Source of the DNA: an uncultured Lentisphaerota bacterium
GTDB lineage: Bacteria > Verrucomicrobiota > Kiritimatiellia > RFP12 > UBA1067
Length of the DNA stretch: 34,648 nucleotides
Direction: 5' to 3'
Assembly (NCBI GenBank): GCA_900321255.1
Contig: ONVK01000034.1
Coordinates: forward strand, 1 to 34,648
Positions within the stretch are counted from its first letter, which is position 1, and each line of letters starts with the position of its first letter. The notes under the pieces are model-generated. The model was not told the origin of the DNA, did not search any database, and saw only the letters and a program-made list of their open reading frames with translations. The position numbers and the translations under genes were made by a program. Below are positions 29,239 through 34,648 of this stretch, piece after piece.

Positions 29239-30177
29239 ATGAAAGCAAAGTTGTTATGCGTGTGTGTAGTCTTTTTGGCTGCGCAGATATACGGGATATC
29301 GTCGAATGGGCTTGATGATTCGACCATATTGGGTCTCCTTGACAATGTGAGCGCCACAAACGGAAGCAATAGACTACTATATTCGTACATTGCCGCCGAG
29401 AGGAATCTGCTGGCTGGGAGTTCTCGCTTGGAGCAGTGGATTAGATTTACGCTGAAGTCGAATAGCGAATGCAAGAGCGAGTTTTCAAAGTGTTTGTCGG
29501 GAGTCGCATATTCTCCATGGGACAAATCGATTATGTTAGAGCAATATGTGACGTGTCTCCAACTCGCAATTCAAGGCGATTTGAGGAAAGCACTTGAGGT
29601 TCGTGCGGAAATAGCCTCTACGGGCGCGTTGGCCCCGCTGGAGAAGAACATCCGGGCACTTGCGGCAAGAGAAGTTTGGTGTCTTACGGATGCAATCAGT
29701 GGGGTAGCTCATGCGGCAAGACCGTCGGAAACGAGCAACTCATGGGATCGTGTAGTTATCGGTTACAGGATTCCGGGCAGAATCTCAAGACCTGAAAATT
29801 CTGGGGAACTTGCAACTGCCGGTCTGATCATTAAGTCGGAGTTTTCTAATGCCAAAAGCGGAAGGAATTACATTTTTGACGAAGACTGTTGTAGGCAATC
29901 TGATGACGAGGGAAGCGTCTACGTCCACTTGATACTAAAGATGTCTGATTGTCGTGAGGACAACAAGTTCTTGTCCAAGTCAATTGGCGATAAAATTGTT
30001 GAGGTGTGTGCTAGATATGGCGTTTCCATAGGTGGAAAGTGTACAATTAATGGGTGCAAAAAGGTCGCTTTCGTTACAGGTGGACAAGAACTCGAAAATG
30101 TTGTTGAACGTATGTTGAGGCAGAACAGCGACGCGAGCGTCTCTGTGGCGCGCGATGCGAAAGAGAGGGGACTGTAG
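29239..30177 (+). CDS. exported protein following RHS 2 (312 aa)
   Basis: AGAGGA precedes the ATG, 26 bp after the RHS 2 stop. The signal peptide is residues 1-19 (VVFLAAQIYG). The first ~170 residues are helical (MLEQYVTCLQLAIQGDLRKALEVRAEI). The C-terminal half is mixed, with paired cysteines (DEDCCRQSDDEG, CTINGCKK) and a closing GGQELENVVERMLRQ. No family is recognised. By position it is the partner or immunity candidate for the RHS 2 tip. It shares no clear sequence with the RHS 1 follower. Confidence 0.72.
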   Translation: MKAKLLCVCVVFLAAQIYGISSNGLDDSTILGLLDNVSATNGSNRLLYSYIAAERNLLAGSSRLEQWIRFTLKSNSECKSEFSKCLSGVAYSPWDKSIMLEQYVTCLQLAIQGDLRKALEVRAEIASTGALAPLEKNIRALAAREVWCLTDAISGVAHAARPSETSNSWDRVVIGYRIPGRISRPENSGELATAGLIIKSEFSNAKSGRNYIFDEDCCRQSDDEGSVYVHLILKMSDCREDNKFLSKSIGDKIVEVCARYGVSIGGKCTINGCKKVAFVTGGQELENVVERMLRQNSDASVSVARDAKERGL

Positions 30178-30303
30178 GTGGGCTGGAAGAGAAGTCCGAA
30201 GTCGGCGCTGATTGCGGAGGCGCTGGTGATCAATGAAAGAAGGTGCGATAATATGACCCGCAAAGAACTGAAGAAGGAACTTGTAGATTATGAATATGCA
30301 TAA
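30178..30303 (+). CDS. 41-codon remnant-like ORF (KSALIAEALV family)
   Basis: A GTG directly after the previous stop opens a short frame reading GWKRSPKSALIAEALVINER and then MTRKELKKELVDYEYA. Its first part resembles the repeat-encoded peptides at 6149-6196 and 15203-15249. No ribosome site is visible and the end overlaps the next gene, so it is more likely a remnant of a small gene family than an active gene. Confidence 0.3.
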   Translation: MGWKRSPKSALIAEALVINERRCDNMTRKELKKELVDYEYA

Positions 30304-30799
30304 ACTCATAGGCTATTTCAATAATGCAATAACAGGCTGCGGAATTTTTCTGTTGTTGCTTTGGATGCAGTTTTTTGCATGGTTGCGTAACCCTACTGAT
30401 GCCGTCCCTGCATGGTGTTTTTATATTGTTCAGTTAATAATGATTGTCATTATTTGTGTAACGTACACATACTTGAGGCATCGATATGACAGCGGTTTGT
30501 TTTCAGAGTCCATTTCAGTTCGATATGTTGATCATTATGGGAAAAGCGACGATTGGATATTGATTGTGAAGAATACTCCTGTGCTTGAAATCAATAGGGT
30601 TGTCTCAATATGCTTTCAATCAAAAGATGATGCCATTGAGGAAACAATAGCCATCGGCTATGCTGAGACAAAAAATGACAGAGGGAATTTCCAGATTAGA
30701 GTTCCTAAAGAATGGAATATTGGTGATGATGATTTACAGGAGTTAGGGCATAGATTGTTAAAGGTTAAACCAGTTGTTGACAAGGGCATCTTGTCGTAA
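30290..30799 (+). CDS. two-helix membrane protein with cytoplasmic domain (169 aa)
   Basis: AAGGAA lies upstream; ATG 30290 or 30296 can start. Two membrane helices (about residues 15-32 and 42-62) are joined by a short loop, then ~105 residues form a soluble alpha/beta domain (SISVRYVDHYGKSDDWILIV ... ETIAIGYAETKNDRGNFQIRVP). There is no signal peptide. The DNA is AT-rich and reads unlike the RHS core. It lies 15 bp before the next gene, so they are a unit. The function is not recognised; a membrane protein paired with a small cytosolic partner beside RHS and CBASS genes suggests an accessory or defence role, which is speculative. Confidence 0.7.
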   Translation: MNMHKLIGYFNNAITGCGIFLLLLWMQFFAWLRNPTDAVPAWCFYIVQLIMIVIICVTYTYLRHRYDSGLFSESISVRYVDHYGKSDDWILIVKNTPVLEINRVVSICFQSKDDAIEETIAIGYAETKNDRGNFQIRVPKEWNIGDDDLQELGHRLLKVKPVVDKGILS

Positions 30800-30814
30800 C
30801 GAAAGGAAATAAGT

Positions 30815-31195
30815 ATGAATAAGAAGTTTGACGGTATGGTCGCGAGTATCCAAAAAGATGGCTTGGCGGTTGTTGTTAACAAGGGTTCTTCATCAGGCGT
30901 CAAAGTAGGAATGCATTATCTCATCTATAACAAGGGAGAGGAGATTATGGATCCTGAAACGAACGTTTCTCTCGGGACGCTTGAAATCGTGTGCGGCAAA
31001 GGCATCGTGACTCATGTCCAAGAAAACATGGCTACAATTAAAAGCTCCGAGAAAGACACTTCAGTTTCCAAGGTAATCCGCCCTAAGTTCTTGAGAGGCT
31101 TTGATCCATTCCTGTCAGAAACAGAAGAAAGGTCGCTTAAGACATTGCCATTTGATGGCGCAAAGAAAGGCAGTCTTGCAAGATGCTTAGACTAA
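30815..31195 (+). CDS. small soluble protein with FlgT-C/CsgG-type beta domain (126 aa)
   Basis: GAAAGGAAAT precedes the ATG. Residues ~5-85 read VVVNKGSSSGVKVGMHYLIY, then GEEIMDPETNVSLGTLEIVCGKG and VTHVQENMATIK. This is the pattern GxxxGVKxGxxxxVYxxGxxIxDPxTxxxLGxxE known from C-terminal domains of FlgT-like and related envelope lipoproteins (a small beta barrel). Those proteins are exported, but this one has no signal peptide and is a stand-alone domain. Its gene follows the membrane-protein gene by 15 bp, so it probably binds that protein's cytoplasmic part. Role unknown. Confidence 0.65.
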   Translation: MNKKFDGMVASIQKDGLAVVVNKGSSSGVKVGMHYLIYNKGEEIMDPETNVSLGTLEIVCGKGIVTHVQENMATIKSSEKDTSVSKVIRPKFLRGFDPFLSETEERSLKTLPFDGAKKGSLARCLD

Positions 31196-31318
31196 TTGGA
31201 TTGTACGCGTTTCACGGCGCAGACCAGCGATATGATATAGATTGGGAGCGTATGCCAACTCCGTCCGCTGACACCAAAGATCGCTATGTGCCCTGATCTC
31301 AACTTCTATCATTTGGTA

Positions 31319-31490
31319 TAGCGACGGCGTTCATGCTCCCGATGGCGTCGCGGGGCGGACTCACGTCAACTCGCATCTGGCACTGCTCGCCGAAATGGGC
31401 GCGCTCGTCGACTACGGCGGGAAGGTGTCGCTCAGCTCTACGCCCGGCAGGGGCTCGACGTTCACAGTCACCTTCCCGCGCAGTCTCTGA
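31319..31490 (+). pseudogene. chimeric pseudogene: O-antigen-ligase fragment joined to histidine-kinase 3' end
   Basis: The first part reads ATAFML, then after a one-base loss DGVAGRTHVNSHLALLAEMGALVD, matching ASAFMLPDG...LVNSHLTLLAEMGAFVG of the ligase-like gene at about 15768-15861. At about 31412 it passes directly into YGGKVSLSSTPGRGSTFTVT...FPRSL and a TGA, the exact end of the kinase at 19858. The ligase and kinase pieces are ~3.9 kb apart in the intact cassette, so an internal deletion in a second cassette copy removed the hydrolase, the regulator and most of both outer genes. Element R4 and its promoter follow at a distance similar to that of R2 from the intact kinase. The preceding 31196-31318 shows no gene. 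Confidence 0.8.
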
Positions 31491-31551
31491 GCCGTTCTCG
31501 AATCTGGGGCCCATGGGCGGAACACGCCGTAAGGCAGCGGTAGGGTAGGAT

Positions 31552-31616
31552 GCAAGTATACGTGAAGTATACGTTTGCAAGAAAAACGGCCCTGAAGTAT
31601 ACGTTTGCGTATACAT
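31552..31616 (+). repeat. GTATAC-box element R4
   Basis: It has four GTATAC boxes and the ACATAGCGCGACA continuation shared with R2. It lies after the kinase remnant and before the promoter of the CBASS operon. Confidence 0.9.
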
Positions 31617-31619
31617 AGC

Positions 31620-31648
31620 GCGACAAATCGTAGTTGCTGTGCTATAAT
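31620..31648 (+). promoter_or_regulatory. promoter of the CBASS operon
   Basis: GCGACA (31620-31625) and TATAAT (31643-31648) are separated by 17 bp, the same arrangement as after R2. The first gene starts at 31741, giving a leader of roughly 85 nt. Confidence 0.65.
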
Positions 31649-31740
31649 GAGCCACGAACGATGCGGTCGCGAGACTTCATCGCGATGCAATCGGGTGATA
31701 GCATTGGACAACTTAACGATAAGCAGAAAGGATTAGACTC

Positions 31741-32061
31741 ATGGCAGATATTCCGTTTGACCATGCAGGTTGCAATGGCTGGGCTATTTACGAGCCCCAA
31801 TACATTGATGCTGATAATGGGAAAAACATGCATGTGGTCGAGGGCAAGATAACATATCGTGACGGGAAAAAGTTCTTTACCCCAAACTCAAAGCTAGAGA
31901 CTGCATGTCGCAAGCAAAATTTGAAAAAGGGCAATAGGAAGTATTCTTTCGCTTCTACAAGTGATTCAGAAATTCGTTCAACGCTTGCTGATTTCCAAAA
32001 CCAAGGATATGAAATTTGCGGTCTATGCGTTTCGCATTTCCATGTGGATATCGAATCGTGA
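31741..32061 (+). CDS. small unknown protein, first gene of the CBASS operon (106 aa)
   Basis: AGAAAGGA lies a few bases before the ATG, and the gene is the first after the R4 promoter. The protein is soluble, with no signal peptide. It has a beta-rich middle (NMHVVEGKITYRDGKKFF) and a C-terminal ICGLCVSHFHV segment whose CxxC plus two histidines could bind a metal. No known family or Cap protein (Cap2, Cap3, HORMA, Trip13) is recognised. It ends 60 bp before the nucleotidyltransferase start, with no promoter seen between. It could be an uncharacterised accessory of the system or an older neighbour through whose promoter the CBASS genes are read. AT-rich codon use matches the two genes that follow. 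Confidence 0.6.
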   Translation: MADIPFDHAGCNGWAIYEPQYIDADNGKNMHVVEGKITYRDGKKFFTPNSKLETACRKQNLKKGNRKYSFASTSDSEIRSTLADFQNQGYEICGLCVSHFHVDIES

Positions 32062-32121
32062 TCAATGCCGCGTGATGCTGTGCTCTAAGGGATCATCAGT
32101 AAAACAGAAAGTGAGCGTATT

Positions 32122-33225
32122 GTGTATACTTATGACCAAAGATTGGATCGTGTGTTGAATCGGCGAAATCCTTGGCCGAAATTTGCCGCGGCAAGAGAAT
32201 CTTTTGCCAATGAGCATATTGCTTTAGACTCGGCTGAGATGACGAGCTCGGTTGAGAGAATGGTTTATCTATCAATGTGTCCGGTTGATGAAGAGTGCGT
32301 CAAGAGATCTTTGGAAGCCGGGGATCGTGTTAAGGACCGGCTTCGGGCTCGCTTTTCGGCACTTTCAAAGACCATCCCATCATTTGAATATCAAGGATCA
32401 ATTGTGTCGAATACACAGATTAAGGGTGCTAGTGACATTGACTTGCTGGTAATCAATGAGCAATCATTCTTTTGGGATTCGATAGGGATCACTCATGAAT
32501 GGGAGACTGCGCGAGCGAATGTCCCAGTTCCGCCCACTGCGTATAAATTGAAGCGCCTTATTGATCTTCCACCCTACTCGGGAAGTGCGATTGACGATAT
32601 CGCAAAACAGCGTAAAATTTGCGAAGATTGCCTTGCTTCTGCATATGTTGACTGCGACATCCGAAAAGGCAAGTCAATTCGTATTTTAAATCAGTCTCTG
32701 GATCAAAAAGTGGATGTTGTAAATTGCTTGTGGTTTGACAACGCGGATTCTGTTAGAAATGACATGCGTTATCCTTATAGAGGAGTAAGGATTTTTGATA
32801 AATCGAAAAATTCATGGATGACGGAGGACTTCCCATTTGTAAAGATTGATCTGATGAATGAACGGGACAAGATTACAAATGGACATTATAAGGAGATGAT
32901 CCGATTGATTAAAACTTTGAAGACTGATGTTGGAGGATGTGACGAGTTGAGTTCGTTTGATATATATTCGGTATTGTATTTGATGCCCCAGTCGGATTAT
33001 GCGGCGCGAAGCGGCAGTGATCTAGTTTTTGCCCTCGAATTCTTTCTGCGGGAATTCGCGTCTGACAGGACGCGTGCGGACACGATGAAACAGTTAGACT
33101 GCAACGAATTGATCTTCAAAAATAAAGATTTAAAATTCAGCGCGTTCAAGAGTATTTACTCAGATCTTCGTATGTTGTGTGAGGCGTTGAGAAATGCCGA
33201 AAGAACGAGAGTTGTGTTCGGATAA
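32122..33225 (+). CDS. CD-NTase-like cyclic nucleotide synthase (CBASS)
   Basis: The protein has 367 aa from GTG 32122; ATT 32119 is an alternative and the ribosome site (GAAAGTGAG) is weak. The nucleotidyltransferase core is visible: the helix-turn motif YQGSIVSN with Gly92-Ser93, the metal-binding pair D105-I-D107 in GASDIDLLVI, and a third acidic residue at D198 (KVDVVNC) after an insertion. This is the Pol-beta-like arrangement of CD-NTases, which make cyclic di- or trinucleotides when phage infection is sensed. The C-terminal ~150 residues are helical, as in the family's OAS/helical half. The gene is 41 bp upstream of a TIR-STING gene. Known TIR-STING operons contain CdnE-type enzymes that make 3',3'-c-di-GMP, so that product is predicted. 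I do not assign the clade from sequence. Confidence 0.85.
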   Translation: MYTYDQRLDRVLNRRNPWPKFAAARESFANEHIALDSAEMTSSVERMVYLSMCPVDEECVKRSLEAGDRVKDRLRARFSALSKTIPSFEYQGSIVSNTQIKGASDIDLLVINEQSFFWDSIGITHEWETARANVPVPPTAYKLKRLIDLPPYSGSAIDDIAKQRKICEDCLASAYVDCDIRKGKSIRILNQSLDQKVDVVNCLWFDNADSVRNDMRYPYRGVRIFDKSKNSWMTEDFPFVKIDLMNERDKITNGHYKEMIRLIKTLKTDVGGCDELSSFDIYSVLYLMPQSDYAARSGSDLVFALEFFLREFASDRTRADTMKQLDCNELIFKNKDLKFSAFKSIYSDLRMLCEALRNAERTRVVFG

Positions 33226-33266
33226 ATCGGCGATTAGATGCAATTAATCAAAGGAGGAACTGTTGT

Positions 33267-34253
33267 ATGAAACCAAGAGTGTTTATAGGGTCGGCCAGTG
33301 AATCTTTAGACGTGGCCAGAACAGTTAAAGGTGAATTGGCACCGGAATTCGACGTGTCAATTTGGACTGACGAAATTTTCAGATCAAATAAAAACACACT
33401 GGAGACGCTCCTTACTGAGGCGGGATCATTTGATTTTGGGGTAATGATCCTTTCGAAAGACGATTACACAAAGTCTAGAGATAAGATTTTCGATTCACCT
33501 CGCGACAATACTTTGTTCGAGTTTGGAATATTTATTGGCCGGATGGGAGAGGGGCATGCATTTGCATTGTCCGAGAAAGGCGTTCAATTGCCCTCGGATT
33601 TGTTTGGCGTTACGATTGAGGAGTATGATAAGGATGCGGCATCAGGAGCGTATAATAATTTGAGCGTGTGTGTTTCAAAGATATCAAGACTCATGAAGGA
33701 GTCCCTTGAATTGGGCTGGTTGGGAATGTTGCCATCGACTGCATTGGCGATTGGCTACTTTGATAATTTTATCAAGCCGGTCGCGGAGAGTATCGCATCT
33801 AAAATTTCTGTCGAAATTGACGGCGCAAGCCGCCTTCTTCGGAAACTGTATGTGGTTATGCCAGAAGATTTGGATGCGGACATGAAAGAGCGGGCTTCGG
33901 TATATTACCAATCAAATTTGCTAAAGCAAATACAGATGTCAACTAATCATCGTTCTCGGCCTCTGTTTGTTACGACAAAAGCTAACAGTGAGAATTATGT
34001 TGATGCATTTGATTTGCCGACAACATTGTCTGGTGTGGATAAGGCAATTGATATGTTTTTGCGGCGGGGGTATGTGGGCAAGACGGAACGTCAGAAATTA
34101 CTTGAGGATCGTGAGCTTAACAACTTCAGACGAGTGCTCGGATTGCTCATTAAGGAAAATGCCTATGCTAGAAAGTGCGTTGTCGTCATATCGGAAAAGG
34201 ATGAGATTCCTGTGGAACGCCGAGGGGCCGACCCCGTGACACGGTCGATGTGA
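33267..34253 (+). CDS. cap12: TIR-STING effector (Cap12-type, CBASS)
   Basis: A strong AAAGGAGGA precedes the ATG of this 328 aa protein. Residues 1-145 are a Cap12/PycTIR-type TIR domain: RVFIGSASES (strand A, BB loop side), FDFGVMILSKDD and RDNTLFEFGIFIGRMG with the catalytic Glu85. This domain hydrolyses NAD+ when assembled into filaments. Residues ~150-315 match the bacterial STING fold: ALAIGYFDNFIKPV (first helix), RKLYVVMPEDLD (like human KLYILLPLDC), DAFDLPTTL in the ligand-binding region, and RRGYVGKTERQKLLEDREL (like human QAGFSREDRLEQAKLF). The known bacterial proteins bind c-di-GMP and then deplete NAD+, killing the infected cell. Unlike animal STING there are no membrane helices. 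The last residues (GADPVTRSM) look like a repeat-derived tail. The upstream nucleotidyltransferase should supply the ligand. Confidence 0.92.
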   Translation: MKPRVFIGSASESLDVARTVKGELAPEFDVSIWTDEIFRSNKNTLETLLTEAGSFDFGVMILSKDDYTKSRDKIFDSPRDNTLFEFGIFIGRMGEGHAFALSEKGVQLPSDLFGVTIEEYDKDAASGAYNNLSVCVSKISRLMKESLELGWLGMLPSTALAIGYFDNFIKPVAESIASKISVEIDGASRLLRKLYVVMPEDLDADMKERASVYYQSNLLKQIQMSTNHRSRPLFVTTKANSENYVDAFDLPTTLSGVDKAIDMFLRRGYVGKTERQKLLEDRELNNFRRVLGLLIKENAYARKCVVVISEKDEIPVERRGADPVTRSM

Positions 34254-34460
34254 TATGCTCAATTTGCCTTTGATGGAGGCTGAATGATGGCAGTGGCGAG
34301 GCGAGCAAAGGCGAATCTTGGAATCTTGAATTTCTGATTGTGAAAGCGGAAGTGAAGGCGTGTTTCGCGCGTGAGCCTGTCTATTCTTCGAGGGTGAGGG
34401 TCAGGGTGCTTCGGAAAAGATGACGAGCGTGACACGGCTACAGAGAATCGCGGATGTGGT
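34254..34460 (+). other. no convincing gene
   Basis: The bases after the TIR-STING stop contain short overlapping frames without ribosome sites or recognisable protein features. I see no clear terminator hairpin directly after the stop. Confidence 0.5.
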
Positions 34461-34648
34461 ATGGTTGTGTCGAAATCGTTCTTGGATTCGACACGAAGGA
34501 TGGTTGAGTCGTGGGTGTTTGCCAAGCGCGGGATCGTCCGTTTGGCGGTTTCGGGCGGCTGGATTGTTATTGGGAAACGATTGCGGCGTGGTTGTGATTG
34601 GCTCGTGATTGTTGGATGGTTGGCGGCGTCAATATCGGGATTGGGAAA
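34461..34648 (+). CDS. possible 5' end of a membrane protein gene, cut by the window edge
   Basis: A frame beginning at ATG 34461 (open from 34398) runs without a stop to the window end. It reads MVVSKSFLDSTRRMVESW, then two hydrophobic stretches (IVRLAVSGWIVIG and WLVIVGWLAASISG) separated by a basic loop, RLRRGCDW. This looks like the start of a multi-pass membrane protein such as a polysaccharide polymerase, which would fit the cassette content elsewhere. No clear ribosome site is seen and only 62 codons are visible, so it may be chance. Confidence 0.35.
   Translation, partial: MVVSKSFLDSTRRMVESWVFAKRGIVRLAVSGGWIVIGKRLRRGCDWLVIVGWLAASISGLG

Noticed and set aside
10394..31616. R elements as insertion-sequence derivatives
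   Set aside because: No transposase, terminal inverted repeats or target duplications are visible. R1 and R3 were copied with their RHS genes. A mobile origin is not excluded but is not supported.
32122..34253. Pycsar system instead of CBASS
   Set aside because: Pycsar effectors can share the same TIR family, but the partner here is a Pol-beta-like CD-NTase (GS...DID), not an adenylate-cyclase-type enzyme, and the effector carries a STING domain.
34259..34525. Minus-strand frame of 88 codons at the right end
   Set aside because: It has no ribosome site, a low-complexity product and no similarity to known proteins.
1..34648. tRNA or rRNA genes
   Set aside because: No acceptor-stem/T-loop patterns or rRNA signatures were seen on either strand.

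Overview
No rRNA, tRNA, transposase or housekeeping marker is present, so the organism can only be inferred. The DNA is GC-rich, with sharply AT-richer patches. It carries long secreted proteins with calcium-loop motifs of the DWDDDG type, RHS/YD-repeat proteins and small hairpin or tandem repeats that sit inside genes. This style recalls uncultured gut or rumen members of the PVC group (Kiritimatiellota/Verrucomicrobiota). That assignment is an inference from style, not from a phylogenetic marker.

Layout. Positions 2-3328 (+) hold the C-terminal part of a large secreted protein and two small exported proteins. Positions 3334-6143 (+) hold an exported alpha/beta-hydrolase and a multi-pass GT-C-like membrane protein, followed by decayed DNA with an orphan OmpR-type DNA-binding domain (6277-6564, -). 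Positions 6580-10324 (-) are a cassette of a small EF-hand protein, a 926-928 aa scaffold protein and a 151 aa exported protein. Divergent from it is RHS protein 1 (10549-14220, +) with an AT-rich C-terminal tip and an exported follower gene. Positions 15272-19858 (+) hold an O-antigen-ligase-like membrane protein that lacks its N-terminus, a tandem alpha/beta-hydrolase and a response regulator/histidine kinase pair. Positions 20100-25446 (+) are a second EF-hand + scaffold cassette with a different scaffold C-terminus and three follower genes. Positions 25634-29212 (+) hold RHS protein 2, which has the same core as RHS 1 but another tip, followed by an exported protein and a two-gene unit at 30290-31195.

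The most notable system is at 31741-34253: a small unknown protein, a CD-NTase-like nucleotidyltransferase and a TIR-STING fusion protein. This is a compact (type I-like) CBASS antiphage operon with a bacterial STING receptor.

Two things tie the window together. First, a ~65 bp element with four palindromic GTATAC boxes occurs four times (10394, 19943, 25484, 31552), each time just upstream of a recognisable or possible promoter: both RHS genes, the second EF-hand/scaffold cassette and the CBASS operon. Two copies lie just downstream of the histidine-kinase 3' end, one intact (19858) and one in a chimeric pseudogene (31319-31490). This suggests an ancestral unit of [kinase]-[GTATAC boxes]-[promoter]-[variable cargo]. 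Second, several short repeat elements are inserted in frame within coding regions, extending proteins rather than breaking them; one also supplies a stop codon and a ribosome-binding site.

The recurring theme is a conserved scaffold with a variable, AT-richer C-terminus and unrelated exported follower genes. It resembles polymorphic toxin or surface-protein cassettes, but toxin or immunity activity is not shown by the sequence.
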